From: Aureobasidium sp. EXF-3400
Taxonomy: Eukaryota > Ascomycota > Dothideomycetes > Dothideales > Saccotheciaceae
Assembly (NCBI GenBank): GCA_024195585.1
Contig: SWBL01000245.1
Span: forward strand, 1-64,000
Reading direction: 5' to 3'
DNA length: 64,000 nucleotides
This document shows positions 43,191 to 55,232 of this stretch, in pieces (positions within the stretch are counted from its first letter, which is position 1; each line of letters opens with the position of its first letter). A program made the translations under genes and the position numbers. The notes below the pieces were generated by a model. The model was not told the origin of the DNA. It ran no database searches and saw nothing but the letters and a program-made list of their open reading frames with translations.

Positions 43191-45132
43191 CTAGGCATCA
43201 GAGAGTAGACGAATGCCCCTCCTGTGCCGCCATTTGAGGGTCTGACGCCATGTATAGAGACGCCTGCAGAGCTCGTACATGACAAATACGATGGCGACAT
43301 TGATGCAAATCAACATGAACAGCTTGATGGGTGCGATGTCAACGACGTTCAGCCGTGGCACAGAGCTGGTCAGAACAGCACTCCAGCCCATGTCAATTTC
43401 TCTTGATACGCCCAGCATCACTCCCTTCTTATCGACCGCCTTGATCCGGATGTATCGAAGTAGCTCTGCATCCTCGATGTCAATGACAGTCTCGAAGCCG
43501 GATTTGTCGATATGGAGGACATTCTTCCAAGCTTTCTCGGAGGCAGGGAATTTGCGGGTATGCTGAAGAACATAACCCCCGACCTCAGTGGCTCCGTTCC
43601 AGCTGATGTATATTTGGCCATCCGTTGAAAGCACTGCGGTGGGTGGGTCGACAGGGCGTCCAATCCAGGGAAACTTGAAAGAGCGATAAGATTGAACATC
43701 GCCAGTTCCCCAAGAGTAGTTGGTCGCGAAATGATTATCGCACAGAAGAGTGCCATCTGCGCTGTACTCGGAGAACAGCGCGTTGTATCCATAGCCGACG
43801 AACACCTTGGAGTCTTTCTTATCATCTTCAGATGGTATCACCTGTACCGAACCTTGACTGGTCGACAGAGGGCCCTGTGGATGGTCGTACGATTGAATAA
43901 CCTTTGCCAAGTACCTATCGTCCTGAGTTTGGACGTCATCACGTTTAGTAAGGTCGTGTTGGATTGATGGCAAATGAGCAGAAGGGTATGTGACTTCGAG
44001 CAATAACCCCCGAGATGAGTCAAGAGTGTGTTCAACGTCTTCCGCACTGTTATCGAAAAGAGTGACTAGTTGCTTTGTAACACCGTCGATTTCTTTACTG
44101 CTTCCGTGGAGTGCGATATCCTCACTAAAGAGTTCAGGAAATTCTGTCTTCGAGTGGAATCGAGCGTCGTGTTGCCAGGCAAAGTTGGTGGCAAAGCCGT
44201 TGTCGAGGTCCTTGAACATGTTGCGCTTGCCTCCTAGGATCCAGATAATGTCGCCAGAAGTGCCGTTGATGTAAGTTACGGTGTGAGTGTAGCGGGCAGA
44301 GACCAGATAGTTGTCGAATTCATCTTTCTGCACCGAGTTGATGTGATACCAGTCAAAAGGCTCATTCCGGGTGCCTGCGCCTCCTATTGCCTTGAAGGTC
44401 TCGTCGACAGAGTAATGATCCGATGCGCGCCATTGGAATAGCAGTTCGTTGGTTTCGATATCGATTTCTTGGAACAGACTGTCCCAGATGTAGTGCGGGT
44501 CTTCCTCCCATTCTTCGAAATTACGGAGCTGGCTCAAGTCGTGTGGGTAGACCTCGTAGACAGTAAGTAGTGCTGTGCCCTGAGGCGTGATGACGAGTTC
44601 GTGGAGATCGGCCGCCAGACCATTGACGGCTGAGATCTTGTGTACTTCTTGATAGCCAGAATTGAGCTAGAGGCATCAGCGATTGTGTTGACGTTGGTTG
44701 TCGAATAAAGCATACCATGTAAAAGTCGCCGGCGCCGTGACCTCGAACCTTGTCGTCACCTTGCCAATATGTCAAATACTGTTCGCCTTTGTATTCCTGC
44801 ACCTTGAGGTCATACGCCTGGCCTTCTGTACTCTGTGCCCAGATGAGTTCGCCGTGGCTGTCTACAATCATAGGTCCTGGTGCTGAGATAGAAAATCCTC
44901 GAGGGGTGAAGAATACATATCGATCATCGTGGCATTCAGGCGCATCGACCATATTTCTGAATTGTGGTGAGATGAGGTCGGTGGTTTGATAGGACCGATA
45001 TGGATAGTAACCATAGTTCAGCTCCCACGCCTCTCCATCATCAGGGTCAAAGAATCCTTCCGCTGCTATATCGAACGCCAGTGTGCAGGTGTGAATAATA
45101 CTGGCAAGAACCAGAGCATTTGATCCTTTCAT
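43191..45132 (-). CDS. arylsulfotransferase-family membrane protein
   Basis: Exon 1 is 45132-44716 and exon 2 is 44666-43191, with a 49-nt intron; 630 residues. The start MKGSNALVLASIIHTCTLAF is a signal peptide. The body matches the fungal Arylsulfotran_2 family: PGPMIVDSHGELIWAQS, YLTYWQGD, NSGYQEVHKI, DLHELVITPQGTALLT, WDSLFQEIDI, WHINSV-like (WYHINSV), ISARYTHTV-like (VSARYTHTV), IIWILGGKRNMF and FAWQHDARF, a beta-propeller-like repeat pattern. Near the C terminus a hydrophobic segment (IKLFMLICINVAIVFVMYEL) is followed by a short basic tail, so it is probably a type I membrane protein facing the exterior or the secretory lumen. Sulfotransferase activity has been shown for distant bacterial relatives; in fungi the substrate is unknown. 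Confidence 0.85.
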
Positions 45133-46125
45133 CGCGAATTGTGGGGTAGTTGGGCCAGCTCGATTTACTGTATGACAGTCTAGGCGAGTATATATCAATG
45201 GTGATTGGGCGTGTTGTGGTTGTAGACCAGGAATAGAAAGCCAATCCTAAATTCGAATATTGGACAAGTCGAGTTGGCGCAAACAATCAAAGTTTGGACG
45301 AGATACAAATGAAAATCAACAATAGAAGGCGCGCGCTGAGCATAACAGGCAGATCGGCTAGGCGGACTGGTCTTGGGTGACGAGTTATGGAGCAAGACAA
45401 CTTGGCCACACGTCTTTAATGACCGCGTCACCTTCTCCTACATCCCGCGTATTTGAGACGGACTTGCAATGATATCGATACCACAGATGCACTCGTCCAT
45501 GGCCGCGCGGCAGACAAACGACCGACATGCACATCTCGACTTCACTGACCCACCTTCTCCTGGCTCACACCTGTATAAGATGATTGTCATCTCCAGACGA
45601 TGAAACGTGTGCTACAGAGCTTCGAAGGCCAATGAATATCGATTTTGTGTCGAGTGCACGGTACAGACGCGCAATCTGCTGTTCAATCATGAGAATTATC
45701 CTTGTGCATTGTCCTCGGCACTTGGGCTGGTTGGTTGAGGTCGGAGAAAAAAAGGGAAGGCTCTCAAGCATGACGCGGATCGTCTATTGAGTTACGCCAG
45801 CCGGCGGCTCCCCTGCAAGCCACCCGCAAACACCAGCCACTTCTTGAAATCTTGATCAACATCAACTACTTGAGTACACTGCCAAGTTGAGGGACTCAGG
45901 CTCGCTGAGTAGCCAAGGCATTAGTCTTCTAATCCTTTGCCTACATGTTCTTGGTCTCTCTCGGACATCCGCAACAGTAAAGACGATCGCTGTACGTCCA
46001 CTAAATCACGGGGTACGATTGTTCATGAGTCTCAAACAGATCGGCAAAGACGGCAAAGCTCGATCAAACACCATGCAAGACTGGGGAGGTGGGCAGGCGA
46101 GCGCCCTTCTGTCATCTGTCATTCT
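45133..46125. other. intergenic region, COG8 to arylsulfotransferase gene
   Basis: About 1 kb holding the COG8 3' end and the promoter of the arylsulfotransferase-family gene. Short ORFs on both strands only; no gene or RNA signal seen. Confidence 0.55.
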
Positions 46126-47676
46126 CTACCCGGTAACGGCGGAAGGTCTGCGAGAATCAAGACTGGCACTTGCCTTCCGTCCAGATCCAACACCGCTCGC
46201 CAGAATTTCTAGTCTACTCGCCTGCACTCTGTGCTTTTTCATGACTTGCACCCACTCATGTTCATCCTCGTCTATGTGCACGGTCTCACCGTCTTCGCCT
46301 TCCTCATTCAGCTCATCTTCTAGGAGAGCGAGCATCAAGCCAAAGTCTGCGCCCAGTCTGCCGAGAGAGCCTGCGCAATAAAGCACTTGTGTGAGCAAGC
46401 TGTCCCGTGACGACTTTTCTGATATATTCGGCATGTAAGCGCGTAAGGTTTCAGACAGCATGTCGACGAGATGCTGTGCAAAAGTCGCGAGTGCTGATGG
46501 GGTTTTGTCGTCGTCAGCCTCGAAATACGATGTTGTCGCATCCTCTGGGAGGCTCGCAGTTTGTGTTGGTGTGCCGACAGGCGACGTGATATCTGATCCA
46601 GCCAGTCCGGGCATCGGTAATGCTGAGGGAAAGATGCTTTTGTACATTGAAATGATGGCGAAGCTCTGCTCACGGAATACTTCAACGTATCTTTTCAAAT
46701 AGCGTTCGGTCTGCGTCCCTCCCATCCAGGCTTCTTGGTCAGCACTATTCTCTGACCGGCGACTTGTTTCTTGATCCGCAAGGTCTTTTAGTGGATCTAA
46801 TGCTTCAAGCGTCCGCCGTAGCGTACCCAGCCTACACACTAGGAAGAGTGCACCCAATGAACCTTCCCCTGTGGCAGCGCCCAAAGATCTGCCTCTTGTC
46901 TGACCTTGAACGCTGCTGTACGTATCATCCGCGAGTTCAGGAGCGACACGTCTGAGCCAGCCAATCATTCGCATTGCTCCAGCAAGCTTGAGGGCAGGAT
47001 TCTGTAGACCACTGATTAGGACAGTGATGAGGTTCTGAATTTCATCATCAGCTTGTCGTGATATATCCCCCACTAGATCTGAGTCTGGGTATAGTGTCCT
47101 CAGACGCTTGACATGAGCATGCAAGTCGAGAGCAGAAGCATAGCCAGAGGCAGCTGCGCCTCCAGTACCTTGTGTGACTGCAGCTGACGAGGAGCTGATC
47201 GCAGTAGATAATAGAATCGGTAGCTCCATAATATCGCTGACTCTATCCACGTTTCTGCTCAACAACATTGCTCTTTTCCTCCTGTCAAGTACGGCATTCT
47301 CGGTGTTCCTGTCGTATTTGGTCGCAAATTGAGTAGCGGCCGATTCTAAGACCGGCAATGCATCTTCTAGCTCTTTCGATTGTGTGTATAGAGAGGGGAT
47401 AAGGATGGAGAGGTTCGAAAGGTGGTCGGTTGCAGTGATGACGGAGCGATGCGAGCGCTTGGATAGTGCCTGCAAGGAGCGCAGGCTCGATTGGGTCGCC
47501 GCATTGAGGTATGAAGGCTCGGTTGTGGTCAATGATTGTAGTGAGAGAGTCGGTAACCGAGCTAGATAGGCGTTCGTTGTGGAATCTGTGGGCAGAGGTA
47601 TCGAGTCGGAGGTCGTGGATGCTGGCGTTGGCCGATCGAAGTACGGCGCCAGAAGTTCGTATAGTGAATCGGCCAT
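46126..47676 (-). CDS. COG8: conserved oligomeric Golgi complex subunit 8
   Basis: A single exon of 516 residues. The N-terminal half matches the Dor1/Cog8 family: MADSLYELLAPYF, YLARLPTLSLQSLTTTEPSYL, LSLQALSKRSHRSVI-like text, LPVLESAATQFATKYD, and RNVDRVSDIMELPILL. The C-terminal part has low-complexity Thr/Ser/Asp stretches and a helical end. COG is the vesicle-tethering complex for retrograde traffic within the Golgi; Cog8 sits in lobe B and bridges the lobes. The ATG is the first in frame and gives the conserved start. It is divergent from the coiled-coil gene at 48324. Confidence 0.93.
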   Translation of the reverse strand: MADSLYELLAPYFDRPTPASTTSDSIPLPTDSTTNAYLARLPTLSLQSLTTTEPSYLNAATQSSLRSLQALSKRSHRSVITATDHLSNLSILIPSLYTQSKELEDALPVLESAATQFATKYDRNTENAVLDRRKRAMLLSRNVDRVSDIMELPILLSTAISSSSAAVTQGTGGAAASGYASALDLHAHVKRLRTLYPDSDLVGDISRQADDEIQNLITVLISGLQNPALKLAGAMRMIGWLRRVAPELADDTYSSVQGQTRGRSLGAATGEGSLGALFLVCRLGTLRRTLEALDPLKDLADQETSRRSENSADQEAWMGGTQTERYLKRYVEVFREQSFAIISMYKSIFPSALPMPGLAGSDITSPVGTPTQTASLPEDATTSYFEADDDKTPSALATFAQHLVDMLSETLRAYMPNISEKSSRDSLLTQVLYCAGSLGRLGADFGLMLALLEDELNEEGEDGETVHIDEDEHEWVQVMKKHRVQASRLEILASGVGSGRKASASLDSRRPSAVTG

Positions 47677-48323
47677 GACAGGCCTGTTTACAGTCGCGTC
47701 TCACCAGGTATATCGAGTGCTCGTATATCCGGCTAGGGTTATCGCATTGAGATTAGAGACATGTGAGATTGGTACAGTGTTTACTGCTCAACATGGACTA
47801 ACATCACGGACGGAGTTAAATCCCTGCCAAGCCAACACCTGTCTTCCTTCCAAAGCACCCAGCTTCGACTTTGACTTTGACTTTCCGCCTTCACGATCAG
47901 TCGATATCATTGTACCTGATATCTGACCATTGGCAGAAGCCGGGCTGTAGGAACGCAGGAGTGTGATGCAATCGCGAGAAGGTACCTAGATTATCTTGAG
48001 TGGCCATGGAAGCATATACAATTGCACTGCTCGAGAAAGCTTGCAACATAGCTACTAACGAGTGAGATGTATATCTGTTGCGTTGTACATGTTCGTGAAA
48101 GCAGATCTTGAGGTAGGTCGTTGGTGATGACCGTCGGGCCATACAGCGAGTAGCCGGCAGCTCCTTCCCTGGGAGAGCTCCTTCTCAGGAAGGCACGATT
48201 CACATGGCATGCAACGCTTTCTTGTTTGTTCTCCTCTAACTTCCCCTCCCTTCTGTCACCTCTCACAATCATCTTGCTTCCATATCCCTTCTTTGAAGGT
48301 GGGCGACCACTTCTACCGCAGTC
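47677..48323. other. intergenic region between divergent genes
   Basis: A 647-bp divergent promoter region for COG8 (-) and the large coiled-coil gene (+). A short inverted repeat TCCCTGGGAGAGCTCC lies around 48164. No gene seen. Confidence 0.55.
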
Positions 48324-51300
48324 ATGCCCGAGTTGAGCCAGCCCAAAACGCCCAGTACACTCAGTCAAATGACCAGGGTCGAGCCGTCCGACGGTCCAGA
48401 CTCCGACAGCATGTTCGAATCGCCATACCACGAGGACGTGCAAACTGTCAGCGTTCCCACCAAGTCTGGCACGGAGGTGCCCATACGCCCACATCATCAA
48501 TCTGATGATCGCCCCTCAACAAGTGGCATCAGTAGCAGGCCTAGCAGCAGAGGTGGTGAGCTCGATCGTGACGACGAGGAAGTCATCCAGAAATTCTCTG
48601 TTCTTCCTTCGACCGCAGAGTTTGACATCCAGACGAGAACATTTGTTAAGCCTCTTACCGAGTCCGAATCTGAACCTCGCTTTGCTTATGGAAAGAGGGC
48701 TCCGCCTTCGAACACTTCAGGCAACTCGCAGTCAACGCAGTCTAGTCAGTCCAGTCAAGCCGTCCCGCCTACTTCTTTCGAAAAGTCGAACCAAGAACAC
48801 CAAGTCTCGGCTCGCAGTGCTCATCAAGAACCCTCGCTCGGTCCCATCTCACAAGGTCTGGGGAAATTATGTTCTTGGTTAAGTTCCTGGCTGACGTTGA
48901 ATATTCAAGCCCCTGTCGATCTTCAAAAAGACGTGCAGGCACCAGGTTCACCTTTGTTTCAGAACATCCCTGGTGCTCAGGTTCAGAAGGCTGCCTCAAC
49001 TCCTCATGCACAGCCAAGGGTTCCGCAATCTCTGGGTCGCTCGCACGTGCATGGCTCAAAGCAGCTTAGACGCAAGAAGTAGGCACTTCCTTTGCCTTTG
49101 ACAATCCACACTTGCTGACTCGTATTGCAGTTCCACTCGGCCTCATGGCCATATCCGGGACTCTGGTGGACCTGTTCGCGACCAAGTCAGACCTCCCACA
49201 AGACGTGACTCTCCAGCTGGATCGCCCCCCTTGCACAGCATCGCGGCCAAGAATGTAGAAGTTCCACCTGTGACTACCTCCGACACAGACGACATATTCA
49301 AGGTCACCGATCTGGAACCAGCCGACTCCATCGTGGTCTCACAACCACAACCCTCTGAGTGCGTTGAGCAGCAAGACATGAACATCGAAGAAGAGGCTCT
49401 TGTCCAACCCAGAGTCACACATGTCAACTCTGCCGATGTTTCGATACAAGACACTACTGCGCCAGCTGAATTACCCCAGAGCAAGGGAAAATATGTCAAA
49501 CCCGTGGAGATCTCCATGCAAGACACTATTGTGTCAGATGACTTGGCCGAAAGCGAGAAAGGCAATGCAGTTCCGGAGATACAACTTGTCCACAATGAAT
49601 TTCACGGAAAGCAACATGTCAATCCTGGAGAGCAGCTTCTCATGCAGACTCAGCGTGCAAGTGACGATCAGCAGCTCAATGGAGAGCGAGGCCCAACTCC
49701 AAGACAGCGCTCCGTCGATAATCACCAGTCCGTCGAAGATCACCAGTCCATTGAAGACAGCCGTCTCGTTGAGAAGCCTCAGCTGACGCAAGCGAACCCA
49801 TCAATGGCCCCAGGATCACATGCTGGCGGTGTTCAAAAAACGCCATTGTCCAACGCGGGTCAGAACATGCAGCATTCAATGACTCCAGCAGATACGGTAT
49901 TGCCTACTCCTATGGATACACAACAAACCCTGCGTGGTGTCAATAACCGCTCCGGTCAGCCGAGAGTGACCAAGAACAGAAGAAGTCCTTCACAGCCTGG
50001 TCCTCTCGCACGAAACTCAAACCCTTCCTCGTACACAGCCGCGCAGTTGTACCAGCTTGCTGAATACATGAAGGAACAAGAGCGGCTGCAGGAGAAGCAG
50101 GACTGGGTGAAAGATCTTGCTACTAAACAGGAAGCTCTAGACAAAGCCAATCGCCACAAGTCGAAGCTTCAGACCGAATGTGCACAGCTTAAAGCGAGTC
50201 TACAAAAGCACTCTAGGCTGTCCGAACACCTCAAGACCTTCCTCAAATTTCACAATGGCTTGGGTGAAGACCTCGGCAAACTCCATGATATCAAGGCCGG
50301 ATATGACAGCGATCTCAGAAAACTCAAGAACCAGCTCCACGCCGATCGAGATGCAGTTATTAGCGTCCCAAAACAGATCGCAAGGTTGACCGAGTTGAAG
50401 GCCAACATTTTCCGCCTCACCAAGGAGCAACAATTGACTATCGATAATCTGGAAAGAGAGAAAGACGACCTCGAGAAACGTCTCGGTGAAGCTTCCGAAT
50501 CTCTTGCTGAGCAAAAATCACGTCAAGCCACTTTCGATGAACATCTTCAGTCCTTCGAGACAGCAAGAAATTCCACAGCAGATATGCTTAACAAAAGCGT
50601 TGGCAAGATCAATGATCGCTTGAGCGAATTCAAGACCTTCATGGATCGAAGTACTTCGTCGAGTGAGGCCTCCTGCCAGCTTCTCGAGCTGATGAAGAAA
50701 GAAGGTGCAGTCTTATCCGCCCAAATTCGATCTTCTGGAACAAACCTGAAAGCAATGAATGCATCGGTGGAAAACCTGTCCTTAGGGTAAGTTTGTCACA
50801 CTTGTCGCTTATATCACATGCTAATAGATGTTGTCAGCTTCGAAAAACATTTCGGAGCGTTGACGGAAGCCTACAACTCAAGTTCAGAGACTCGTACAGA
50901 AGCCGAGAACAAGGTTGTGGCAGCTCTCGAAGATATCAAGTCTCAATTCAAGACTTTGGAAGACCTCAAAGAGAGGAACGCCGCTTTGCGAGAATTTGTT
51001 GTTAAGGAGGAGGAGAAGCTGAAGTCATGCGAGGTGAAAATCGCAAAGCTTGAAGAAGACCTGACCAACAAGAGCAACGCTGAAGCAGGCCTGAGAGAAA
51101 GAATTAACGAGCTTCAATCTTCGCAGGCCAGCCTAGAGTCAGAGAAAGCTTCTGCTGAGGTCAACAAAGCCAAACTCTTGGAGCTCACCACGTCTGAGAA
51201 TAAGTTGAAGCAAGACATCGAGAAGCTGAAGAGTGAGAAGATTGAGAACTTGGCCACTATCGCGGCAATCGCGGAGCAGAAGGCTACCTTGCAACGCGAA

Positions 51301-53608
51301 AAGGGAGATCTCCAAGTAAGTTTTGACAATAAAGCAAGTGTCGACCTTTCTGACTTCCAATCAGGGTCAAATCAGCGAAGTCACCAGATCACTCGACGAG
51401 GCGCGAAATGCAGTTCCCGACTTTGGCCCAGAGAAGGCCAGAATTGAGGCAGATGTAAGCAATACGCGACGTACCGGAGACGAAGACCCTGCTGACCATC
51501 AGAAGGCTAAGAAGCAGATTGAGGACACCGTAGCTGAAAGGAACGTCCAAGTCCGCAAGCTCTGTACATCTTTCCGCAACGAGCAAGTCAAGCTACGAAC
51601 GATGAGAGAAGAGGTGGAGCGCGATCTCGCGGCCAGGAACGAGACCATCAAAAACCTACAAGCTCAGCTTGATAGCCTGAAAGAAGAATATGGCAATCGC
51701 AGTCCCGCCGCCTGGTCAGAAGACATAGACCAGAAGGACGCAGAAATCAAGCGCTTGATCGATCAAAGCACCGAGGCACGTCATCAGTTTGAGAAACTCC
51801 AGCAAGATCTTGACCAGACACGTCGATCAGCTGAAAGCGCTTTGAAGAAAGGCGCGCAGGACTTGCAACAGAGAGACGCCCAAATTGAAGCTCTCAACGA
51901 AATGAGCACTGCTGCGCACGACAGTGCCAAGTCCTTGGAGCAAGAACTTGCAGAAGTCAAGAGGTCCAAAGAGGCAACTCTCAAATCCGTCCAAGAGGAT
52001 GCAACTCGCAAGTCTCAAGATGCCCAGGATCGACTCAAAGCTATGGAGATTCGCTTGAGTGAAGTCAACTCTGCCAAACTTGCCGTTGAGACCAGGTTCA
52101 GTGATCACGAGAAGCGTTCTAGCGATGAGGCTGGACAGCGCCAGAAAGATATCTCTGATTTGCAACGACACTTAGAAATTGCCAATCGTCGTCTCAAGGA
52201 GATGGATGAACGTCACACCCAACAACAAGAGGTGCTCCGCCAAAAGGACTCCGATGGCGAGAAGCTGCAACAGGAAAACGAGAAGTTGAAGCAGGACATT
52301 GACAAGCTGCAGCAGGAACGTGCCAAAGCTGCTTCAAACGCTGTCCAGATCCCCAATTCCCAACCACAGGAAGATGTTCAGGACCAGACGTCTACCCCAT
52401 CGATCAAGAAAGGCAGAAAGGCTGTTGACAGGAGCGGTCGTTCAGCCTCAAAGCCTACAAGCTCAGTAGCGTCTGCCAGTGAGACTCAACCTACAAGCGA
52501 CGTTCTCGAAAGTACGCAGCCGAGAAGCACAGGTGCTTCTATCTTCGGACCTTTCAGCAAACCGAGGGACAACAGCTATAACACTCGCCGAGACATCTCT
52601 ACACAGGAAGACGATGAGATGCTGGATATGGGCAGTTCACAGCTGTCATTCCTGAAGCCAACTTCGAGACCCGCCAGCTCACAATCAGAGACTCAGAGAG
52701 CCTCCAGCCTTGGTTCCCAGGAGGTTTTGACTGCCGAAGGAGTCAGGTTCAGGAGTCAGAACAACCAGCGACAGGCAGAGACACAACCACAGTCTTATGA
52801 GCATATCTCGCCTTCCTCTTCTCTGAGTGAGCCTCGCGACCTCGATACAAGTTACAGAAACGCAGCATTGGAAGAGTCTCAAAGTCAAGAGCGTCCGCAG
52901 GACACCCAGCAGCAATCCCAGCAGCAATCTCAGGATGTTGCGCCCCAAAGCCAGCAGCAGTCATTGGGACTGAGTATCTTTGATGACTTGGCTGTAGCCC
53001 CACATGCGTTCGAGACACCCATGAAGGCAGGTGGCAAGAACCTACAAGGCATGGGTAAGAAGCTCACGCCTAGACCTGAAAGCCAGCCAAGACAAAGCAG
53101 ATCTGGAGCTCTACAGCCTATCGCGACGCCTAAACTGCCCAGAGGATCGGCAGTCAATTCTAGACAGCAGAAGAAGGTATCGGCACTGAGCAGTGGACCT
53201 CACAACTTCAAGACCGGAAGCAGCGGCAAGGGCAAACGCATTGCCTTCGATATGTCTGATGCAGAGGAAGATGATGATGATGATGATGATAGCTATTCGC
53301 CTCCCAACAGCTCAGCCCGTGGCAGTCGTAGCCCCCAGAAGCGACCTGCTCCCCAGACTTCGAAGACCAACAAGAGACAACGCACAGAAACTGCAACTCC
53401 AGCTCCTGCCAGCCAGCGCAGCACTGCCTCGACACCTCGTCGATCTCAGACTATGTCTGCGACACCAGGCAGACGTCGTTCCAGCAGAACCAGTAAGTGG
53501 CAATAGCCCGATTGCGTGAAAAACATCTAACACAAAACTACAGACAAGGAGCAGAACATGGTGACTCGCTTCAACGAAGAGATGCGCAGTCCCCACGTCC
53601 GTCGTTGA
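48324..53608 (+). CDS. very large coiled-coil protein, function unrecognised
   Basis: Five exons, 48324-49078, 49131-50786, 50838-51315, 51365-53492 and 53544-53608 (introns 49-52 nt), give 1,693 residues. The N-terminal ~570 residues are disordered, Ser/Pro/Gln-rich and contain a small internal repeat (QSVEDHQSIEDSRLVE). Residues ~570-1250 are almost continuous heptad coiled coil rich in Lys/Glu/Gln/Leu. The C-terminal ~430 residues are disordered and Gln/Ser-rich, with a nine-residue run mixing Asp and Glu (EEDDDDDDD near 53266-53289) and several basic clusters (SPQKRP, TNKRQR, GRRRSSR). The short last exon completes the tail (NKEQNMVTRFNEEMR). The build recalls spindle-pole, kinetochore or nuclear-envelope scaffolds, with likely nuclear targeting, but I cannot name an orthologue. 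All introns keep the frame. Confidence 0.8.
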
Positions 53609-54059
53609 GAATGGTAAGTTATGAGCGACGAGAGTTACGAAAGAACGACCATGGAGTTTTCGAACAACATTCTATACTGGTATGGTTTACGAATCGATTG
53701 CTCGGGATACAGTGTGAGAAGGGTTGCTGGAGGACGATCGCTCTGACCTGAAGAGCGCGCTCGGGTATTGCTGAAGGAGGAACAAAGTGCTCAAGAACAG
53801 CTTTGATGGAAAGATTGCATGACTTATGATACATTTTGTACATGGCCCTGACACGGGCATCGTTTTGCTAATGATGTCGATGAACCGAAAAACGCCGTTT
53901 CCCATGCTCTTCCCTGACTCCGTATGAAAAAAGTGACCCTGGTATATCCTCGACAGGTAGAAATGTAGCGACTCGAATGATTGATCGATCGTGGTGACGA
54001 CGCTTTGGAGGCGTGGTTTGGCCTTCGAAGAAATGGTTCCTTCGTGACAATCGATGCGA
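53609..54059. other. intergenic region between convergent genes
   Basis: 450 bp between the coiled-coil gene (+) and the bL33m gene (-), presumably overlapping 3' UTRs. No gene seen. Confidence 0.6.
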
Positions 54060-54663
54060 TTACTTTGAGCCACCGCGCTTGGCCTCGAGGAAGAGGACCT
54101 TCTTCTTGACTGTGAGTTCGCGACAAGTTAGCCTGCATTCTCTGGAAACGGTCTTTCTCCTTCCAACTCTCTTTTAACGCCATGGCTCCGTCTCTTTCTG
54201 TGTGTTTCCCTGTTCTGCCTTGTCTTGTCCTGTATTGTCCTCTTGTTGTTCCCCCTTCCCTTCTCTTTTCGCATTTCCTCCCTCTTGCTTTTCTCTTCTT
54301 CGTCTCTCTCTCATGTGTGTTGTGCTTTCCTTCCTCTTCCCTCCATCTCTGCTTGCCTCCATATTCCCCCTCTTCACCAGCCACCTTTTCCCTCCGTCTC
54401 GATGTCTCCCTCTCTTCACTCTCGCTCTTTGTGACGTAGGAAACAGGTTTTCAAAACATACCAACAGGATCATACTTGAGCATGCTCAACGGTCTGTGTT
54501 GACGCGGGCGCACCAGAGTCTTGTAGTAGCCGGTCAAGGCCATGGAGATGAGGCGCACGGCGATGGTGCGGGACTTTGCTGTTTTGCGATTGAGTTAGCC
54601 TCATTCTTCCTACATGGCATTGATACAGAAGCGAAAGGGGGCAAGTATACCTTTCTTGGCCAT
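54060..54663 (-). CDS. mitochondrial large-subunit ribosomal protein bL33
   Basis: Three tiny exons: 54663-54651 (13 nt), 54578-54462 and 54109-54060, giving 59 residues. The start [20 protein letters not shown], the middle [29 protein letters not shown] and the basic end GGSK match the bL33m family (yeast Mrpl39), including the Y-D-P-V-V/R-x-x-V-x-F-x-E segment. The bacterial zinc-ligand cysteines are absent, as in C-minus L33 proteins. Intron 1 is 72 nt; intron 2 is 352 nt and strongly purine-rich on the sense strand, the longest intron I see in the window. All junctions are GT/AG and in frame. The gene is too fragmented to be seen as an ORF. It acts in mitochondrial translation. Confidence 0.88.
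54110..54461 (-). other. long purine-rich intron of the bL33m gene
   Basis: On the + strand about 54140-54440 is a near-continuous C/T tract (for example TTCCCCCTTCCCTTCTC), so the transcript of bL33m is A/G-rich. The intron has a clean donor (GTATGT at 54461-54456) and acceptor (CACAG at 54114-54110). The + strand ORF through it (54182-54439) is a composition artefact rich in Leu, Ser and Phe. Confidence 0.75.
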
Positions 54664-55232
54664 TGTGGATATGTGATTGCGTGGTTAATGCTACTTTTTT
54701 GGATGCCGGTGTTGCGCTTGAAGCATTGCGATGCGCAAAGAGCGGAGCGGAGGTGGTCTGTGCTGTGTCTTGGCGGATGGTGATGGTGGTGGAGCGGAGG
54801 AAACACAGGTCACTGGCACGGCAAAGATGAGGTTGGTTTCATGGCAAAGATGACTAAGAATATAAGAAGGTATTGTATGGAGTAACGGCAGAATGGTTTC
54901 GTGTCTGAAAAGGGCTCCTTGTAGAGTTGCAATTGCGCCTATGGCTCTGATGAGCATTCCTTCCTCCGTCCATCCCGTGAATATTAGATCCAGAACAACA
55001 TGTAAAACTCGCAGCAAGCAGAAGAAGAAGAAACAACTAAACAATAACCGGACAGAAGAGGTCACTCATGACCTTTGGGGTATTCTTCCAACAAGAAAAT
55101 ACAACTCCCGGAGAAACAGAAAAACAATGCTTTGCTAGCCTCCAGGTGTACAAGAGATAGAGATGCAGCCAAACAAAAAAAATGCAGAAGACTCGAGAAG
55201 GAGGAGTTTATGTGAAGAGCATAGCATAGCTT
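54664..55232. other. intergenic region, MIT gene to bL33m
   Basis: About 570 bp with the bL33m promoter and the 3' flank of the MIT-domain gene. No gene or RNA signal seen. Confidence 0.6.

Noticed and set aside
54182..54439. + strand ORF rich in Leu/Ser/Phe inside the bL33m intron
   Set aside because: Composition of a pyrimidine tract; no signal of coding other than the absence of stops.
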